64,000 nucleotides of DNA. Origin: Pararhizobium polonicum. GTDB taxonomy: Bacteria > Pseudomonadota > Alphaproteobacteria > Rhizobiales > Rhizobiaceae. The notes beneath the pieces were generated by a model that had not been told where the DNA came from, ran no database searches, and saw only the letters and a list, made by a program, of their open reading frames with translations. Of the stretch, positions 35,787 through 44,522 are shown piece by piece. The translations under genes and the position numbers were made by a program. The stretch spans positions 372,001 through 436,000 of the forward strand of contig NZ_LGLV01000006.1 of the NCBI RefSeq assembly GCF_001687365.1. Reading direction: 5' to 3'. Within the stretch, counting starts at the first letter, position 1. Each line of letters begins with the position of its first letter.

Positions 35787-36965
35787 CTAACGCCTCTCCG
35801 GCTCTTCGGCAGAAAGCCGTGCATAGACGCTGTAGAGCAACAATGTCGCGACGAGCAGCACGACGCCGAGCGCACCGGCCATGCCCCAGTTTGCAGAACC
35901 CGTTGCGTAGAAGGCGATGATCGACGAAATCATCTGGTCGCCCGGCCCGCCGATCAGCGCCGGCGTGATATAATAGCCGATCGCCGAAATGAAAACGAGC
36001 AGGCTGCCGGAGGCGACGCCACGCAGGCTGAGCGGCAGTAGCACGCGCAGGAACGCGCGCAGCGGATGGGCGCCGAGGGATGCCGCCGCCGGCATCAGGT
36101 TCTTCGGGATGGTGATGAGCACCGAATAGATCGGCAGCACCATGAACGGCAGCAGTACATGGGTCATGGCGATGATGACGCCCGTGCGATTGAAGATCAG
36201 CGGCAGCGGGCTGTTGATCAGGCCCAGCATTTGCAAGAGGTCGTTGATCAGGCCTTTTTCCTGCAACAAGATGAACCAGGCGGCGGTGCGCACCAGAAGC
36301 GAGGTCCACAGCGGCAGCAGCACGGCGCCCAGCATCAGGTCCCGCTTCCAGCCGGTAAGCGAGGCTGCGATGATGGCGTAGGGGAAACCGATGCATACAC
36401 AGGCGCAAGTGACGAGGGCGGCGATCCAGAACGTGCGAATGAGAATAACGCGGTTGACCGACTGATCGGCCGGCAGGTGTTCGATCTCGCCGGTTGCGTT
36501 GCGGCCGAGGTCGACGGCGGCAAGCAGGTTACGGTCGGTCAAAGGCGACAGCGCATCGGCGATTGCAAGCCAGAATTCCGGCTTCTCCCAGCGCTTGTCG
36601 ATGGACACGAGATCGGCAGGCGGGTTTGCGCTGTCCGCGAGCGCACTCGTCGTCTTGGACATCAGCGTGCGAAAACCGGACCGGGCGCTGTTGAGACGGC
36701 GTACCATGTCACCGAGAGCCTGGTCGTCGTCGACGGCTTTCAGGTCCTCCATCAGCGCCGCTTGCATGGGCACGGTCGGCGGTGACTTGCGATCCCAGCC
36801 TGGCAGTACCTCGGCGCTCCGTGGCAGAAGGCGCAGCACTGCGGTGTCGGACACCGACTGCGACATCATGCTGAACAGCGGCCAGACGAAAAAGGCCACG
36901 ACGAAGAGGAGCAGGGGCGTGAGAAGGAGGATCGAGCGCCCTGTTCGTGACGACGCCGCGCTCAT
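35787..36965 (-). CDS. ABC transporter permease, PotB family with enlarged periplasmic region
   Basis: A 392-residue permease. The membrane core with EAA loop AASLGAHPLRAFLRVLLPLS is typical of PotB/PotH, but between the first helix (LLLTPLLLFVVAFFVWPLF) and the second (FWIAALVTCACVCIGF) there are about 130 extra, mostly polar residues, so it exceeds the usual 280-310. The insertion should face the periplasm. The ATG at 36965 overlaps the ATPase stop (ATGA), which supports it over an upstream start. 3 bp before potC. Confidence 0.9.
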   Translation of the reverse strand: MSAASSRTGRSILLLTPLLLFVVAFFVWPLFSMMSQSVSDTAVLRLLPRSAEVLPGWDRKSPPTVPMQAALMEDLKAVDDDQALGDMVRRLNSARSGFRTLMSKTTSALADSANPPADLVSIDKRWEKPEFWLAIADALSPLTDRNLLAAVDLGRNATGEIEHLPADQSVNRVILIRTFWIAALVTCACVCIGFPYAIIAASLTGWKRDLMLGAVLLPLWTSLLVRTAAWFILLQEKGLINDLLQMLGLINSPLPLIFNRTGVIIAMTHVLLPFMVLPIYSVLITIPKNLMPAAASLGAHPLRAFLRVLLPLSLRGVASGSLLVFISAIGYYITPALIGGPGDQMISSIIAFYATGSANWGMAGALGVVLLVATLLLYSVYARLSAEEPERR

Positions 36966-38041
36966 GGTGCGATGACCCGGCAATCGCCGGCCGAAAAGGC
37001 CGCATAGACCTTGGTGCCCGGCGCAAACTCGCGCGACCGGCGTCCGAGTTTGGCGATCAGCGGATGCGATGCGTTCTGGAGATGCACCCGCAGGTGATCC
37101 CCCTGATAGACAGAGTCAGTGACCTCCGTTTCAAGGCAGTTGCGCACATCCCCGCGTATCTCGGTAAGATCGACACGTTCGGGGCGGATGGACAGAAAGA
37201 CCGTCTGGCCCGGCACCACGGTGCCGGAGACGGCCGAAACGATTTGCGCGCCGGAGGCCAGGCGCACACTGGCTTCCTCCCCCTGCACCGCCTCGACGAC
37301 GCCTTCCACCAGATTGGTCTCGCCAATGAATTCGGCGACGAAACGCGTCGTCGGCTCGTCGTAGACCTGTCGTGGCGTGCCGATCTGCTCGATCCTGCCC
37401 TTGTTGAAAACGGCAACGCGGTCAGACATGGTCAGCGCCTCCGACTGATCGTGCGTGACGAAGACGATGGTCAGGCCGAGACGTCGATGCAGGTCGCGGA
37501 TGTCGAGTTGCATCTGCTCGCGCAATTTTTTGTCGAGCGCGCCGAGCGGCTCGTCCATCAGAACGACGCGCGGCTCGAAGACAAGGGCACGGGAAAGCGC
37601 CACGCGCTGTTGCTGACCGCCGGAAAGTTGTGAGGGACGGCGGTCGGCGAAGGCCGACAGCTGCACCATGTCCAGCGCTCGCGCCACACGCTGGGCGATT
37701 TCCGCCTTGCCCATGCCCCGCATCTGAAGCGGAAAGGCAACGTTCTCGCCGACCGACATATGCGGGAACAGCGCATAGCTCTGGAACACGACACCCATGT
37801 CCCGCTTGTGGGTTGGCACGTCGTTGATGGCGGTGCCGTCCAGGATAATATTGCCGGACGTGACCAGCTCGAAACCGGCGAGCATCATGAGCAGCGTCGT
37901 CTTGCCGGAGCCGGAGGGGCCAAGCAGGCTGACGAATTCGCCCTTGTCGATGCCGAGGTCAAGGTTTTCGACCACGCAGAGTGGGCCGTAGAATTTGGTG
38001 ATATGGTCAAATCGAATGAATTCGGCCACGGAAGACTCCAT
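36962..38041 (-). CDS. ABC transporter ATP-binding protein, PotA family
   Basis: ATPase of 359 residues. Walker A GPSGSGKTT, signature LSGGQQQRVALSRAL, Walker B VVLMDEPLGALD, H-loop VTHDQ, then a C-terminal TOBE domain (from about residue 240; VFLSIRPERVDL). The start is uncertain: ATG at 38041 lacks a good ribosome site, whereas a GTG at 38026 has GGAG at suitable distance; homology begins just after either. Confidence 0.92.
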   Translation of the reverse strand: MESSVAEFIRFDHITKFYGPLCVVENLDLGIDKGEFVSLLGPSGSGKTTLLMMLAGFELVTSGNIILDGTAINDVPTHKRDMGVVFQSYALFPHMSVGENVAFPLQMRGMGKAEIAQRVARALDMVQLSAFADRRPSQLSGGQQQRVALSRALVFEPRVVLMDEPLGALDKKLREQMQLDIRDLHRRLGLTIVFVTHDQSEALTMSDRVAVFNKGRIEQIGTPRQVYDEPTTRFVAEFIGETNLVEGVVEAVQGEEASVRLASGAQIVSAVSGTVVPGQTVFLSIRPERVDLTEIRGDVRNCLETEVTDSVYQGDHLRVHLQNASHPLIAKLGRRSREFAPGTKVYAAFSAGDCRVIAP

Positions 38042-38102
38042 CACGAGGGGCGAAGGTTGCGCAATGTGGGAAACCCGCAGGGACGCATCCAGCCAGACAG
38101 GA

Positions 38103-38125
38103 AGGGCGCCCGGTTCGGGCGCCCT
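38103..38125 (-). promoter_or_regulatory. Intercistronic hairpin after the binding-protein gene
   Basis: AGGGCGCCCG-GTT-CGGGCGCCCT, a perfect 10-bp stem with a 3-nt loop, lies between the binding-protein stop and the ATPase start. Such stems commonly stabilise the 3' end of binding-protein mRNA and reduce read-through, giving more binding protein than membrane parts. No T-tract follows. Confidence 0.6.
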
Positions 38126-38140
38126 CCACCGTTGATGTTT

Positions 38141-39193
38141 CTACTGGGCCAGCCAGGCGTTGAAGCGCTGCGTCAGCGTTTCCGCATTGTCGATCCAGAA
38201 ATCGACATTGAGCGAAATGGAGTCCGTCATATTCGCCGCGTCGGTCGGCAGGTCCTTGGACAATTCTGCCGGAACCTGTGCGGCGGCTTCCTTGTTCGGC
38301 AGGCCGTAGGCCACGAATTCCGGCAGTTTCACCTGGTTCTCGGGCAGGCTTGCGAAAGCGATGAAGTCTTGCGCGGCGTCCTTGTTCTCGGCGTCTTTCA
38401 AGACCACCCAGCTGTCGACGGCGTAAATGCTGCCCGGGAAGACGACCTTGAAGTTCTTGCCTTCGGAGCGGTTGATGCCGGTGATGCGGCCGTTATAGGC
38501 CGATGCCATCGTCACTTCGCCGGAGGCGAGGAACTGCAGCGGCTGGGCGCCGGATTCCCACCAGACGATGTTTGGCTTCAGTTCGTCGAGTTTTTTGAAG
38601 GCGCGCTCTACACCCTCATCGGTCGCCAGCACATCATAGAGTTCATCCTTCGAGACGCCGTCGGCAAGCAGTGCGAATTCGAGCGTGTATTTTGGCCCCT
38701 TGCGCAGCGAACGCTTGCCGGGGAACTTCTCGATGTTCCAGAAGTCCGCCCAGGAGGTCGGGCCTTCCTTCAGCTTGTCGCCGTCATAGGCGATCGCCGT
38801 CGACCATACGATGGCGCCGACGCCGCAGTCATTCACGGCGGAATCGAGGAATTTGTCCTTGCCGCCCATCTTGTCCCAGTCGATCTTTTCGTAGAGACCG
38901 TCTGCACAGCCAAGCGCCAGCTCTTCGGCTTCCACCTGCACGGCATCCCAGTTCGGCGTGCCGGCCTTGACCTTCGACTGGATGACACCGATGCCGCCAT
39001 CCCAGGCTTCATCGAGCACCGGCTTGCCGGTTTTCTCAGAGAAAGGCTTGAAGTAGATGTTGCGCTGCGCATCCTGATAGTTGCCACCCCAGGAGACGAC
39101 GGTCAGGTCCCGCGCAAAAACCGGCGCGACAAGGTTGGCGGACAGCACGACGGCCGCGACCGTCAGAATCCCGGGTTTCATGAAAGTCTTCAT
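38141..39193 (-). CDS. ABC transporter substrate-binding protein, PotD/polyamine-type
   Basis: Periplasmic binding protein of 350 residues. A Sec signal peptide ends near APVFA (about residue 27), then RDLTVVSWGGNYQDAQRNIY begins the mature fold, as in the PotD-related solute-binding family. WWESGAQPLQFLASGEVTM and the Trp/Asp-rich pocket region fit a polyamine-like ligand. ATG at 39193 has GGGGA upstream; the open frame further upstream is spurious. It is followed by a strong hairpin and the ATPase/permease genes, and preceded by the SDR gene at 232 bp. Confidence 0.9.
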   Translation of the reverse strand: MKTFMKPGILTVAAVVLSANLVAPVFARDLTVVSWGGNYQDAQRNIYFKPFSEKTGKPVLDEAWDGGIGVIQSKVKAGTPNWDAVQVEAEELALGCADGLYEKIDWDKMGGKDKFLDSAVNDCGVGAIVWSTAIAYDGDKLKEGPTSWADFWNIEKFPGKRSLRKGPKYTLEFALLADGVSKDELYDVLATDEGVERAFKKLDELKPNIVWWESGAQPLQFLASGEVTMASAYNGRITGINRSEGKNFKVVFPGSIYAVDSWVVLKDAENKDAAQDFIAFASLPENQVKLPEFVAYGLPNKEAAAQVPAELSKDLPTDAANMTDSISLNVDFWIDNAETLTQRFNAWLAQ

Positions 39194-39425
39194 TGCATTC
39201 CCCTTTTCTTCGTTAGCGAAGGAACCGGATGGCCCGGCTCCGATGACAAAGTCACGCGAACTGGCGACCTGCCGGCCCACGCGAACTGTTGGTGCCACCC
39301 TCACCTTTGGCGTATCGGCGGCATTCACTCTCTCCGGTCGTTGCACCCTTTTCCCCTGGGCGCCTCAACCGATCGATGCATTCCGGTCATTGCCGGTCAG
39401 CAGGGATTTCCCCTTTTGACCATTG

Positions 39426-40166
39426 TCAGACGTGCTGCCCTCCGTTGATGTGGATTTCAGCGCCGTTGATGTAGGACGATGGCTCCGTGCAGAGAAAATA
39501 GATGGTTTCCGCGACTTCGCGCGGTTCGCCCAGTCTTCCCATCGGAACCTCCGCGGCCACCAATTCATCCGTTCCTGGAGACAGGATCGAGGTCTGGATC
39601 TCACCTGGCGCGATGGCGTTCGCCCTGACCCCGCGGCGGCCAAATTCATGTGCCATTTCCCGTGTCAGCGAGCCGAGGGCCGCCTTGGAAGCCGCATAGG
39701 CGACACCGGCAAAGGGATGGACACGTGTTCCGGCAATGGAGGTGACGTTGACGATCGACCCCTTCGCCGCTTCAAGCTCCGGCATGAGCGCGCGGGCGAT
39801 CAGCGCCGTTGAGACGACATTGACATTGAGCACCTGCGTCCAGATGTCCGCGTCCGTGCCCATCACGCCAAGGCGGCTCTTTTCCGGCCCCTTCGGCGAA
39901 ATGCCGGCATTGTTGACGAGGGCATGCAATTGGCCGTTCGGTAGGCGCTCGCGCACGGTCGCTGCGAGGTGGTCGATCTGCGAGAGGTCCGCCAGGTCTG
40001 CCTGGATGTGGCTCTCGCGGGCGGACGGCCAGGCACATTCCTCGGAGAACGGCTGGCGTGACACGGTGAGGATGCGCCAGCCCTTCGACTGGAAGAGCTT
40101 CACCGTTGCATGGCCGATGCCGCGGCTCGCGCCCGTCAGCAACATGTAGCGGCGTTCTTCGGTCAT
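39426..40166 (-). CDS. Short-chain dehydrogenase/reductase
   Basis: NAD(P)-dependent SDR of 246 residues. TGASRGIG cofactor motif, NNAGISP, the catalytic Ser in VTSIAG and YAASK are intact. ATG at 40166 has GGAG at 8 nt. It lies between the GntR regulator and the importer operon with an operator-like repeat (40183-40196) just upstream, so it is probably regulated with them. It may oxidise or reduce an aldehyde/alcohol intermediate of the imported substrate; not provable here. Confidence 0.9.
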   Translation of the reverse strand: MTEERRYMLLTGASRGIGHATVKLFQSKGWRILTVSRQPFSEECAWPSARESHIQADLADLSQIDHLAATVRERLPNGQLHALVNNAGISPKGPEKSRLGVMGTDADIWTQVLNVNVVSTALIARALMPELEAAKGSIVNVTSIAGTRVHPFAGVAYAASKAALGSLTREMAHEFGRRGVRANAIAPGEIQTSILSPGTDELVAAEVPMGRLGEPREVAETIYFLCTEPSSYINGAEIHINGGQHV

Positions 40167-40182
40167 GCGCGCATTCTCCGTT

Positions 40183-40196
40183 GATGCTTGATACAT
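40183..40196. promoter_or_regulatory. Candidate GntR operator upstream of the SDR gene
   Basis: GATGCTTGATACAT, 17 bp before the SDR start, differs at only two positions (both transitions) from GATACTTGATGCAT upstream of the gntR gene (40951-40964). The shared GAT-R-CTTGAT-R-CAT suggests one regulator controlling both. Confidence 0.55.
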
Positions 40197-40241
40197 CGTA
40201 ATGGGAGGCTCGCGAAATGCAAGCCTCCTCTCGCGAAAGGC

Positions 40242-40922
40242 CTAGGCCTTTCTTGTCTGCCGCTCCTCACCCCGCTCGATGCGTTCCAAAATAGGCTTGC
40301 CTCCCAGCAGGATATCATCAACGATCGCCATGGAAGCGGCCGGCGAATCGTGCCGTTTCAGAGCTTCGATGACGGGATAATGATGATCGATCATCGCTCG
40401 ACCGCCCTGAACATAGGCATCGGAAATGTGAGGCCCCATCTGCAGCCAGAGCCGCCGCAGGATGCCGTTCAGAACCGGTAGTCCGGCGATCTGTGGCAGC
40501 ATAAAATGGAAGGCCTGGTTGAGTTCTGTCCCTTTCAATCGGTCTCCGGCGTCGATTGCCTGCTCGTTTTCACGCAAAATTCGCTCCAGAACCTCGATAT
40601 CCGCGCTGGTTGCCACCTGCGCGGCAGTTTCCGCGGCCAGCCCCTCCAGCCGGATTCGGATCGCCCGGATCTCCCGGTACCGGCTTTCGCTCAGGCCCGG
40701 AATGCGGATGTCGCGCGGCGAACGGAAGATGATCGCTTCGTCATTGGCAAGCCGCAGGATGGCGTCACGGATCGGTGTGACGCTCGTGCCGAACTGCTCG
40801 GCGAGATCGCGGATCTTCAACCGGTCGCCGGGCTGGAACCGCCCCTGGATCAAAGCATCGCACAGTGCGCTATAGACGGTGCTGTTCAGGTTTTCATGTT
40901 CCAAGGTGGTGAATTCGGGCAT
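40242..40922 (-). CDS. GntR-family (FCD-domain) transcriptional regulator
   Basis: 226-residue regulator: N-terminal winged helix (VYSALCDALIQGRFQPGDRL, then LAEQFGTSVTPIRDAILRL) and a C-terminal FCD ligand domain. The start at 40922 is preferred, since an upstream ATG at 40964 would lie inside the operator-like site. FCD regulators usually repress catabolic genes until a substrate or intermediate binds. It sits between the importer/SDR genes (minus) and the kinase/PLP genes (plus). Confidence 0.9.
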   Translation of the reverse strand: MPEFTTLEHENLNSTVYSALCDALIQGRFQPGDRLKIRDLAEQFGTSVTPIRDAILRLANDEAIIFRSPRDIRIPGLSESRYREIRAIRIRLEGLAAETAAQVATSADIEVLERILRENEQAIDAGDRLKGTELNQAFHFMLPQIAGLPVLNGILRRLWLQMGPHISDAYVQGGRAMIDHHYPVIEALKRHDSPAASMAIVDDILLGGKPILERIERGEERQTRKA

Positions 40923-40950
40923 GGAAATGATCCGCAAAATCGAATAATAG

Positions 40951-40987
40951 GATACTTGATGCATCTTTTTCGGTGTGTTTCAAGTAT
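40951..40987. promoter_or_regulatory. Candidate GntR operator in the gntR/kinase divergent promoter
   Basis: GATACTTGATGCAT at 40951-40964 repeats the site near the SDR gene, and an inverted half-site TCAAGTAT follows at 40980-40987, making an 8-bp inverted repeat ATACTTGA-N20-TCAAGTAT. It lies in the 200-bp gap between the divergent gntR and kinase genes, where autoregulation and control of the plus-strand genes would act. Confidence 0.6.
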
Positions 40988-41126
40988 GCTCTGCCGTGGC
41001 AGGCATCTTTCGTCAGCCACGACATCAGTGCAAGGCGGCCAAACCATTCTTTCAACGGGTGACAGAACCCGTCGAAACGGGATGGCGATCAGGAAAATGC
41101 GGGAAACCGCGCGCAACGGAGCAAGC

Positions 41127-42176
41127 ATGACGGAGCCATCGTCCGCCACCCAGAAAACGGATTCCATGTCGGCGACATGGAATCCGACATCGCTCGCCGA
41201 TGCCGAGACAGCGGTCGCGGAGATCTATGGCCTTGCTGGTACGGTAAAGCGGCTTTCCAGCGAGCGCGACGAGACCTTTCTGTTCATTCGCAACGATGGA
41301 ACCGAGTTCGTCCTCAAGATCGCCAATCCCGCAGAAGACCCGGCAGCACTCGATTTCCAGGACGGTGCGCTGCTGCATCTGGCATCGGCCGCTCCTGCGG
41401 TTCCTGTGCCCCGGCTTGTCGCGACGAAGAACGATGAACGGAGCCATACGCTGGCCAGGTCGGACGGCCCGCGCATTATGCGCCTCCTGACCTTCCTCCG
41501 TGGCGAGTTGCAGTACCGGACGCTCGCCTGCGTGGCGCAGAGCCGCAATGTCGGCCGGGCATTGGCGGAGCTTGGCCTCGGTCTTGAGGGCTATAACGGA
41601 CGGCCCCCCGCCGGAAAGCTGATGTGGGATATCTCCCACACGCTGGACCTTGCCGCCGTCGTCGACCACGTCGCACCCGAACGCCGCGCGCAGGTGGAAG
41701 CCGTGCTTCTCGAATTCGAGCGTGCGTTGCCCGCAATTGCGGGGCTTACTCGGCGCCAGATCATCCACAACGACTTCAATCCGCATAATATCCTTCTCGA
41801 CCCGGCAAAGCCCACCGAGGTCGTCGGCGTCATCGATTTTGGCGATATGGTGCACGGGCCGCTCGTCAATGATCTCGCCGTCGCACTGTCCTATCATCTG
41901 GCGACGGAGAACTGGGCGGCGCGCACCGGTGCCTTCCTGGAGGGCTTCCTGTCGGCGCGCACGCTGGAAGCCGCCGAAATGGAACTCCTGCCGATCCTCA
42001 CCCGGGCGCGACTGGCGATGTCAATCATCATCGCCGAATGGCGCTCGGCGCGCTTTCCGGAGAACCACGATTACATCATGCGCAACCACGCCTCCGCCTG
42101 GCAGGGGCTTCTCAATATATCCGATCTAACACCGGCGGGGCTGAAGACGCTCGCGCCCAACCTTTCCGAGGCCTGA
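41127..42176 (+). CDS. APH-fold small-molecule kinase, hydroxylysine-kinase (HYKK/AGPHD1)-like
   Basis: A 349-residue aminoglycoside-phosphotransferase-fold kinase. The catalytic loop HNDFNPHNILLD and the metal site VIDFGDMVHGPLVNDLA are exact for hydroxylysine kinase-like proteins, as is LSSERDETFLF near the ATP site. Such kinases phosphorylate an amino-alcohol hydroxyl (hydroxylysine, ethanolamine-like compounds). ATG at 41127 has GGAG at 5 nt; the frame is open further upstream. It is 3 bp before a class III PLP enzyme, matching the known kinase plus phospho-lyase partnership. Confidence 0.85.
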   Translation: MTEPSSATQKTDSMSATWNPTSLADAETAVAEIYGLAGTVKRLSSERDETFLFIRNDGTEFVLKIANPAEDPAALDFQDGALLHLASAAPAVPVPRLVATKNDERSHTLARSDGPRIMRLLTFLRGELQYRTLACVAQSRNVGRALAELGLGLEGYNGRPPAGKLMWDISHTLDLAAVVDHVAPERRAQVEAVLLEFERALPAIAGLTRRQIIHNDFNPHNILLDPAKPTEVVGVIDFGDMVHGPLVNDLAVALSYHLATENWAARTGAFLEGFLSARTLEAAEMELLPILTRARLAMSIIIAEWRSARFPENHDYIMRNHASAWQGLLNISDLTPAGLKTLAPNLSEA

Positions 42177-42179
42177 ATC

Positions 42180-43490
42180 ATGTCGATGGTAAACGCTTTC
42201 TCGCGTGAGGATTTTGAACGGCTGGACGAGACCGAACGGGCGCTGATTGCGCGCCGGGAAAAGGTGCTCGGGCCCGCCTACCGTCTTTTCTACGAAAAGC
42301 CGTTGCATCTGGTGCGCGGCGAAGGTGTCTTTCTCTATGACGTTGCCGGCGAGAAATACCTCGACGCCTACAACAACGTCGCCTCGCTTGGACATTGCCA
42401 TCCGCGCGTGGTGGAGGCGATCACCAAGCAGACCGCAATCCTCAACACTCACACGCGCTACCTGCACGAAGGCATTGTCGACTATGCCGAGACGCTGACA
42501 GCGACATTCCCCGAAGCGCTCAGTCAGGCCATGTTCACCTGCACGGGGAGCGAGGCAAACGATCTTGCGGTGCGCATCGCCCGCCATGTCACCGGTGGTA
42601 CGGGCATCATCGCCACCGAGCTTGCCTATCACGGCCTGACGAGCGCGGTGGCGGAGTTCTCCCCCTCGCTCGGCGAGTCCGTGACGCTCGGTCCCCATGT
42701 GCGTACCGTACCCGCCCCCGACAGCTATCGTCATTCGCCGGAAGAGGTGATGGAAAAGTTCGGCCGCGATGTGTCCGCGGCCATCGCCGACCTGAAGCGC
42801 CACGGCATCAAACCGGCCATGCTGATCACCGACACGATCTTCTCGAGCGACGGGATCTTCGCCGGGCCAAAGGGGTTTCTGAAGCCGGCGGTGGACGCGA
42901 TCCACCAAGCTGGCGGCCTTTTCATCGCCGATGAAGTGCAGCCCGGCTTTGGCCGCACAGGTGAAACCATGTGGGGGTTCGAGCGTCACGGCGTTTCGCC
43001 CGATATGGTGACGATCGGCAAGCCGATGGGCAATGGCTATCCGATGGCGGGTATCGTGCTGCGCCCGGAGGTCATTGCCGAATTCGGCCCGCGCGCCCGC
43101 TATTTCAACACCTTCGGCGGCAATCCCATCGCCGCCGCAGCCGGCAAGGCGGTGCTCGATACGATCCGCATCGAGGGCCTGCAACAGAATGCACTGGAAG
43201 TAGGCCGTTACCTGATGGACGGCCTCAGGAACCTGTCCCACCCAGCCATTGGCGACGTACGCGGCTCCGGTCTGTTCATCGGGGTCGAAATCATCGACGA
43301 CCCGGCCACAAAGCGCCCGGATTCCGCTTTGACGACCCGCATCGTCAACGGCCTGCGCGACCGCCGCATCCTGATCAGCGCCTCCGGCCCCAATGCCAAT
43401 ATCCTGAAAATCCGTCCGCCGCTCGTCTTCTCGCGGGAAAACGCGGATATGCTTCTGGATGCGCTGGGCGACGTGCTCAAAACGGCCTGA
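42180..43490 (+). CDS. Class III PLP enzyme, amino-alcohol-phosphate phospho-lyase-like
   Basis: 436-residue PLP enzyme of the class III aminotransferase fold. Blocks include FTCTGSEANDLAVRIAR (phosphate site), LFIADEVQPGFGRTG (Asp for the pyridine N) and IGKPMGNGYP, where the Lys forms the Schiff base. The length and YDVAGEKYLDAYNNV start fit the AGXT2L (ethanolamine-phosphate / 5-phosphohydroxylysine phospho-lyase) group. With the kinase upstream, the likely chemistry is elimination of phosphate and ammonia to an aldehyde; an ordinary transaminase is the alternative. No terminator with T-tract is evident after it. Confidence 0.85.
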   Translation: MSMVNAFSREDFERLDETERALIARREKVLGPAYRLFYEKPLHLVRGEGVFLYDVAGEKYLDAYNNVASLGHCHPRVVEAITKQTAILNTHTRYLHEGIVDYAETLTATFPEALSQAMFTCTGSEANDLAVRIARHVTGGTGIIATELAYHGLTSAVAEFSPSLGESVTLGPHVRTVPAPDSYRHSPEEVMEKFGRDVSAAIADLKRHGIKPAMLITDTIFSSDGIFAGPKGFLKPAVDAIHQAGGLFIADEVQPGFGRTGETMWGFERHGVSPDMVTIGKPMGNGYPMAGIVLRPEVIAEFGPRARYFNTFGGNPIAAAAGKAVLDTIRIEGLQQNALEVGRYLMDGLRNLSHPAIGDVRGSGLFIGVEIIDDPATKRPDSALTTRIVNGLRDRRILISASGPNANILKIRPPLVFSRENADMLLDALGDVLKTA

Positions 43491-43826
43491 TCACGAAAAA
43501 AAGGCCCGCGCGCCGGCTCGTGTGCAGTGAAATGCCCGGCGGCTCAGACAAGTGCCGTGACCTCGATCACGAGCAGCAGTCGGGTGCCGAACGTGGGGCT
43601 TTGACGGTCGCACGGATCGATGTGTTGTTCTTGTCGATCAAAAGCTTGGCGTTCAAGCTCTCACGCACACTTGGCCGGCGGAACTCCAGCTTGACCCTGT
43701 CGCTGTTGTCGAGGGTAGACAGCGCGATATGGAATGTATCGGCCCCTTGCAACAGGCAAAAACGCTGCTTAGTACTGAAGCCAACACATCTCCAATGCAC
43801 GTCTTTTGGATGGTCGGGCACAATCA
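43491..43826. other. Gap with possible orphan minus-strand ORF fragment
   Basis: About 335 bp without a clear gene. A CACGA/TCGTG imperfect stem follows the PLP gene (43492-43522). On minus, 43746 to 43567 reads with GC-rich third positions as GADTFHIALSTLDNSDRVKL onward and stops at 43567; codon use looks coding but there is no convincing start and I recognise no family. It may be a gene remnant cut by the neighbouring, compositionally different SDR/protease block. Confidence 0.35.
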
Positions 43827-44522
43827 ATGAATAGCAATAAGAATGTCGTTGTAACCGGCGTTTCCGGGACGCTTGGTGCTGCAATATCTGCAAATCTGAA
43901 GGGCTCTGGCTGGAATGTTATTGGGATTGACCGCCAGCCAAGCGCATCCTGCAAGACAGTTTTGATTGATCTGACGGACGCATCGCAAATCCGCACAGGC
44001 TTCCAGTCCATCATCGACGATTACGGTGATTTACACGCACTCGTTAACAACGCGGGCGTTTTCCTCGGGCGATCGTGGGATGACGTCACCGATGACGAAA
44101 CCAGCCTGACACTGGGTGTAAATTTGCGTGCGCCTCTTCTGTTGTCTACCCTGTTCGCAAAGAACGCGATTGCGAGAGGGCTCAAGGCGTCGATCGTAAA
44201 TGTGGCCTCGGTTGCCGGCCGGGAACCTGGGCATGACATTGTGTATGCCGCATCAAAGGCCGCACTCCTTCAGGCAACGCGCGGGCTCGGGAGACAATTG
44301 GCGGGGCAGGGTGTTCGGGTTAATGCCGTTGCGCCGGGGGTGATTGAAGGTCCAATGGCAGATCGGATTCCCGAACCGGGCCGGTCGGCCTACAGACAGC
44401 GTACCCCGATGCAACGTTTCGCTGATCCTGCCGAGATTGCGAGCGTCATTTCCTTTCTTCTATCGCCGGATGCCAGTTATATGACGGGTGCAGTGATTGA
44501 TGCCAATGGCGGGCTATTTTAG
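43827..44522 (+). CDS. Short-chain dehydrogenase/reductase (unassigned)
   Basis: 231-residue SDR with TGVSGTLG cofactor motif (unusual S and T positions), NNAGVFLG, ASVAG and YAASKAAL; the C-terminus DASYMTGAVIDANGGLF is standard. ATG at 43827 is chosen; the ribosome site is weak. Third positions are less GC-rich than in the neighbouring loci. It stands alone between the PLP gene and the Prc protease gene, so the substrate cannot be guessed. Confidence 0.85.
   Translation: MNSNKNVVVTGVSGTLGAAISANLKGSGWNVIGIDRQPSASCKTVLIDLTDASQIRTGFQSIIDDYGDLHALVNNAGVFLGRSWDDVTDDETSLTLGVNLRAPLLLSTLFAKNAIARGLKASIVNVASVAGREPGHDIVYAASKAALLQATRGLGRQLAGQGVRVNAVAPGVIEGPMADRIPEPGRSAYRQRTPMQRFADPAEIASVISFLLSPDASYMTGAVIDANGGLF

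Noticed and set aside
34939-36408. Long minus-strand open frame of 489 codons over the PotC/PotB permease genes
   Set aside because: It is antisense-phase translation, highly Arg/Ala/His-rich, and sits exactly over two well-conserved permease genes in another frame.
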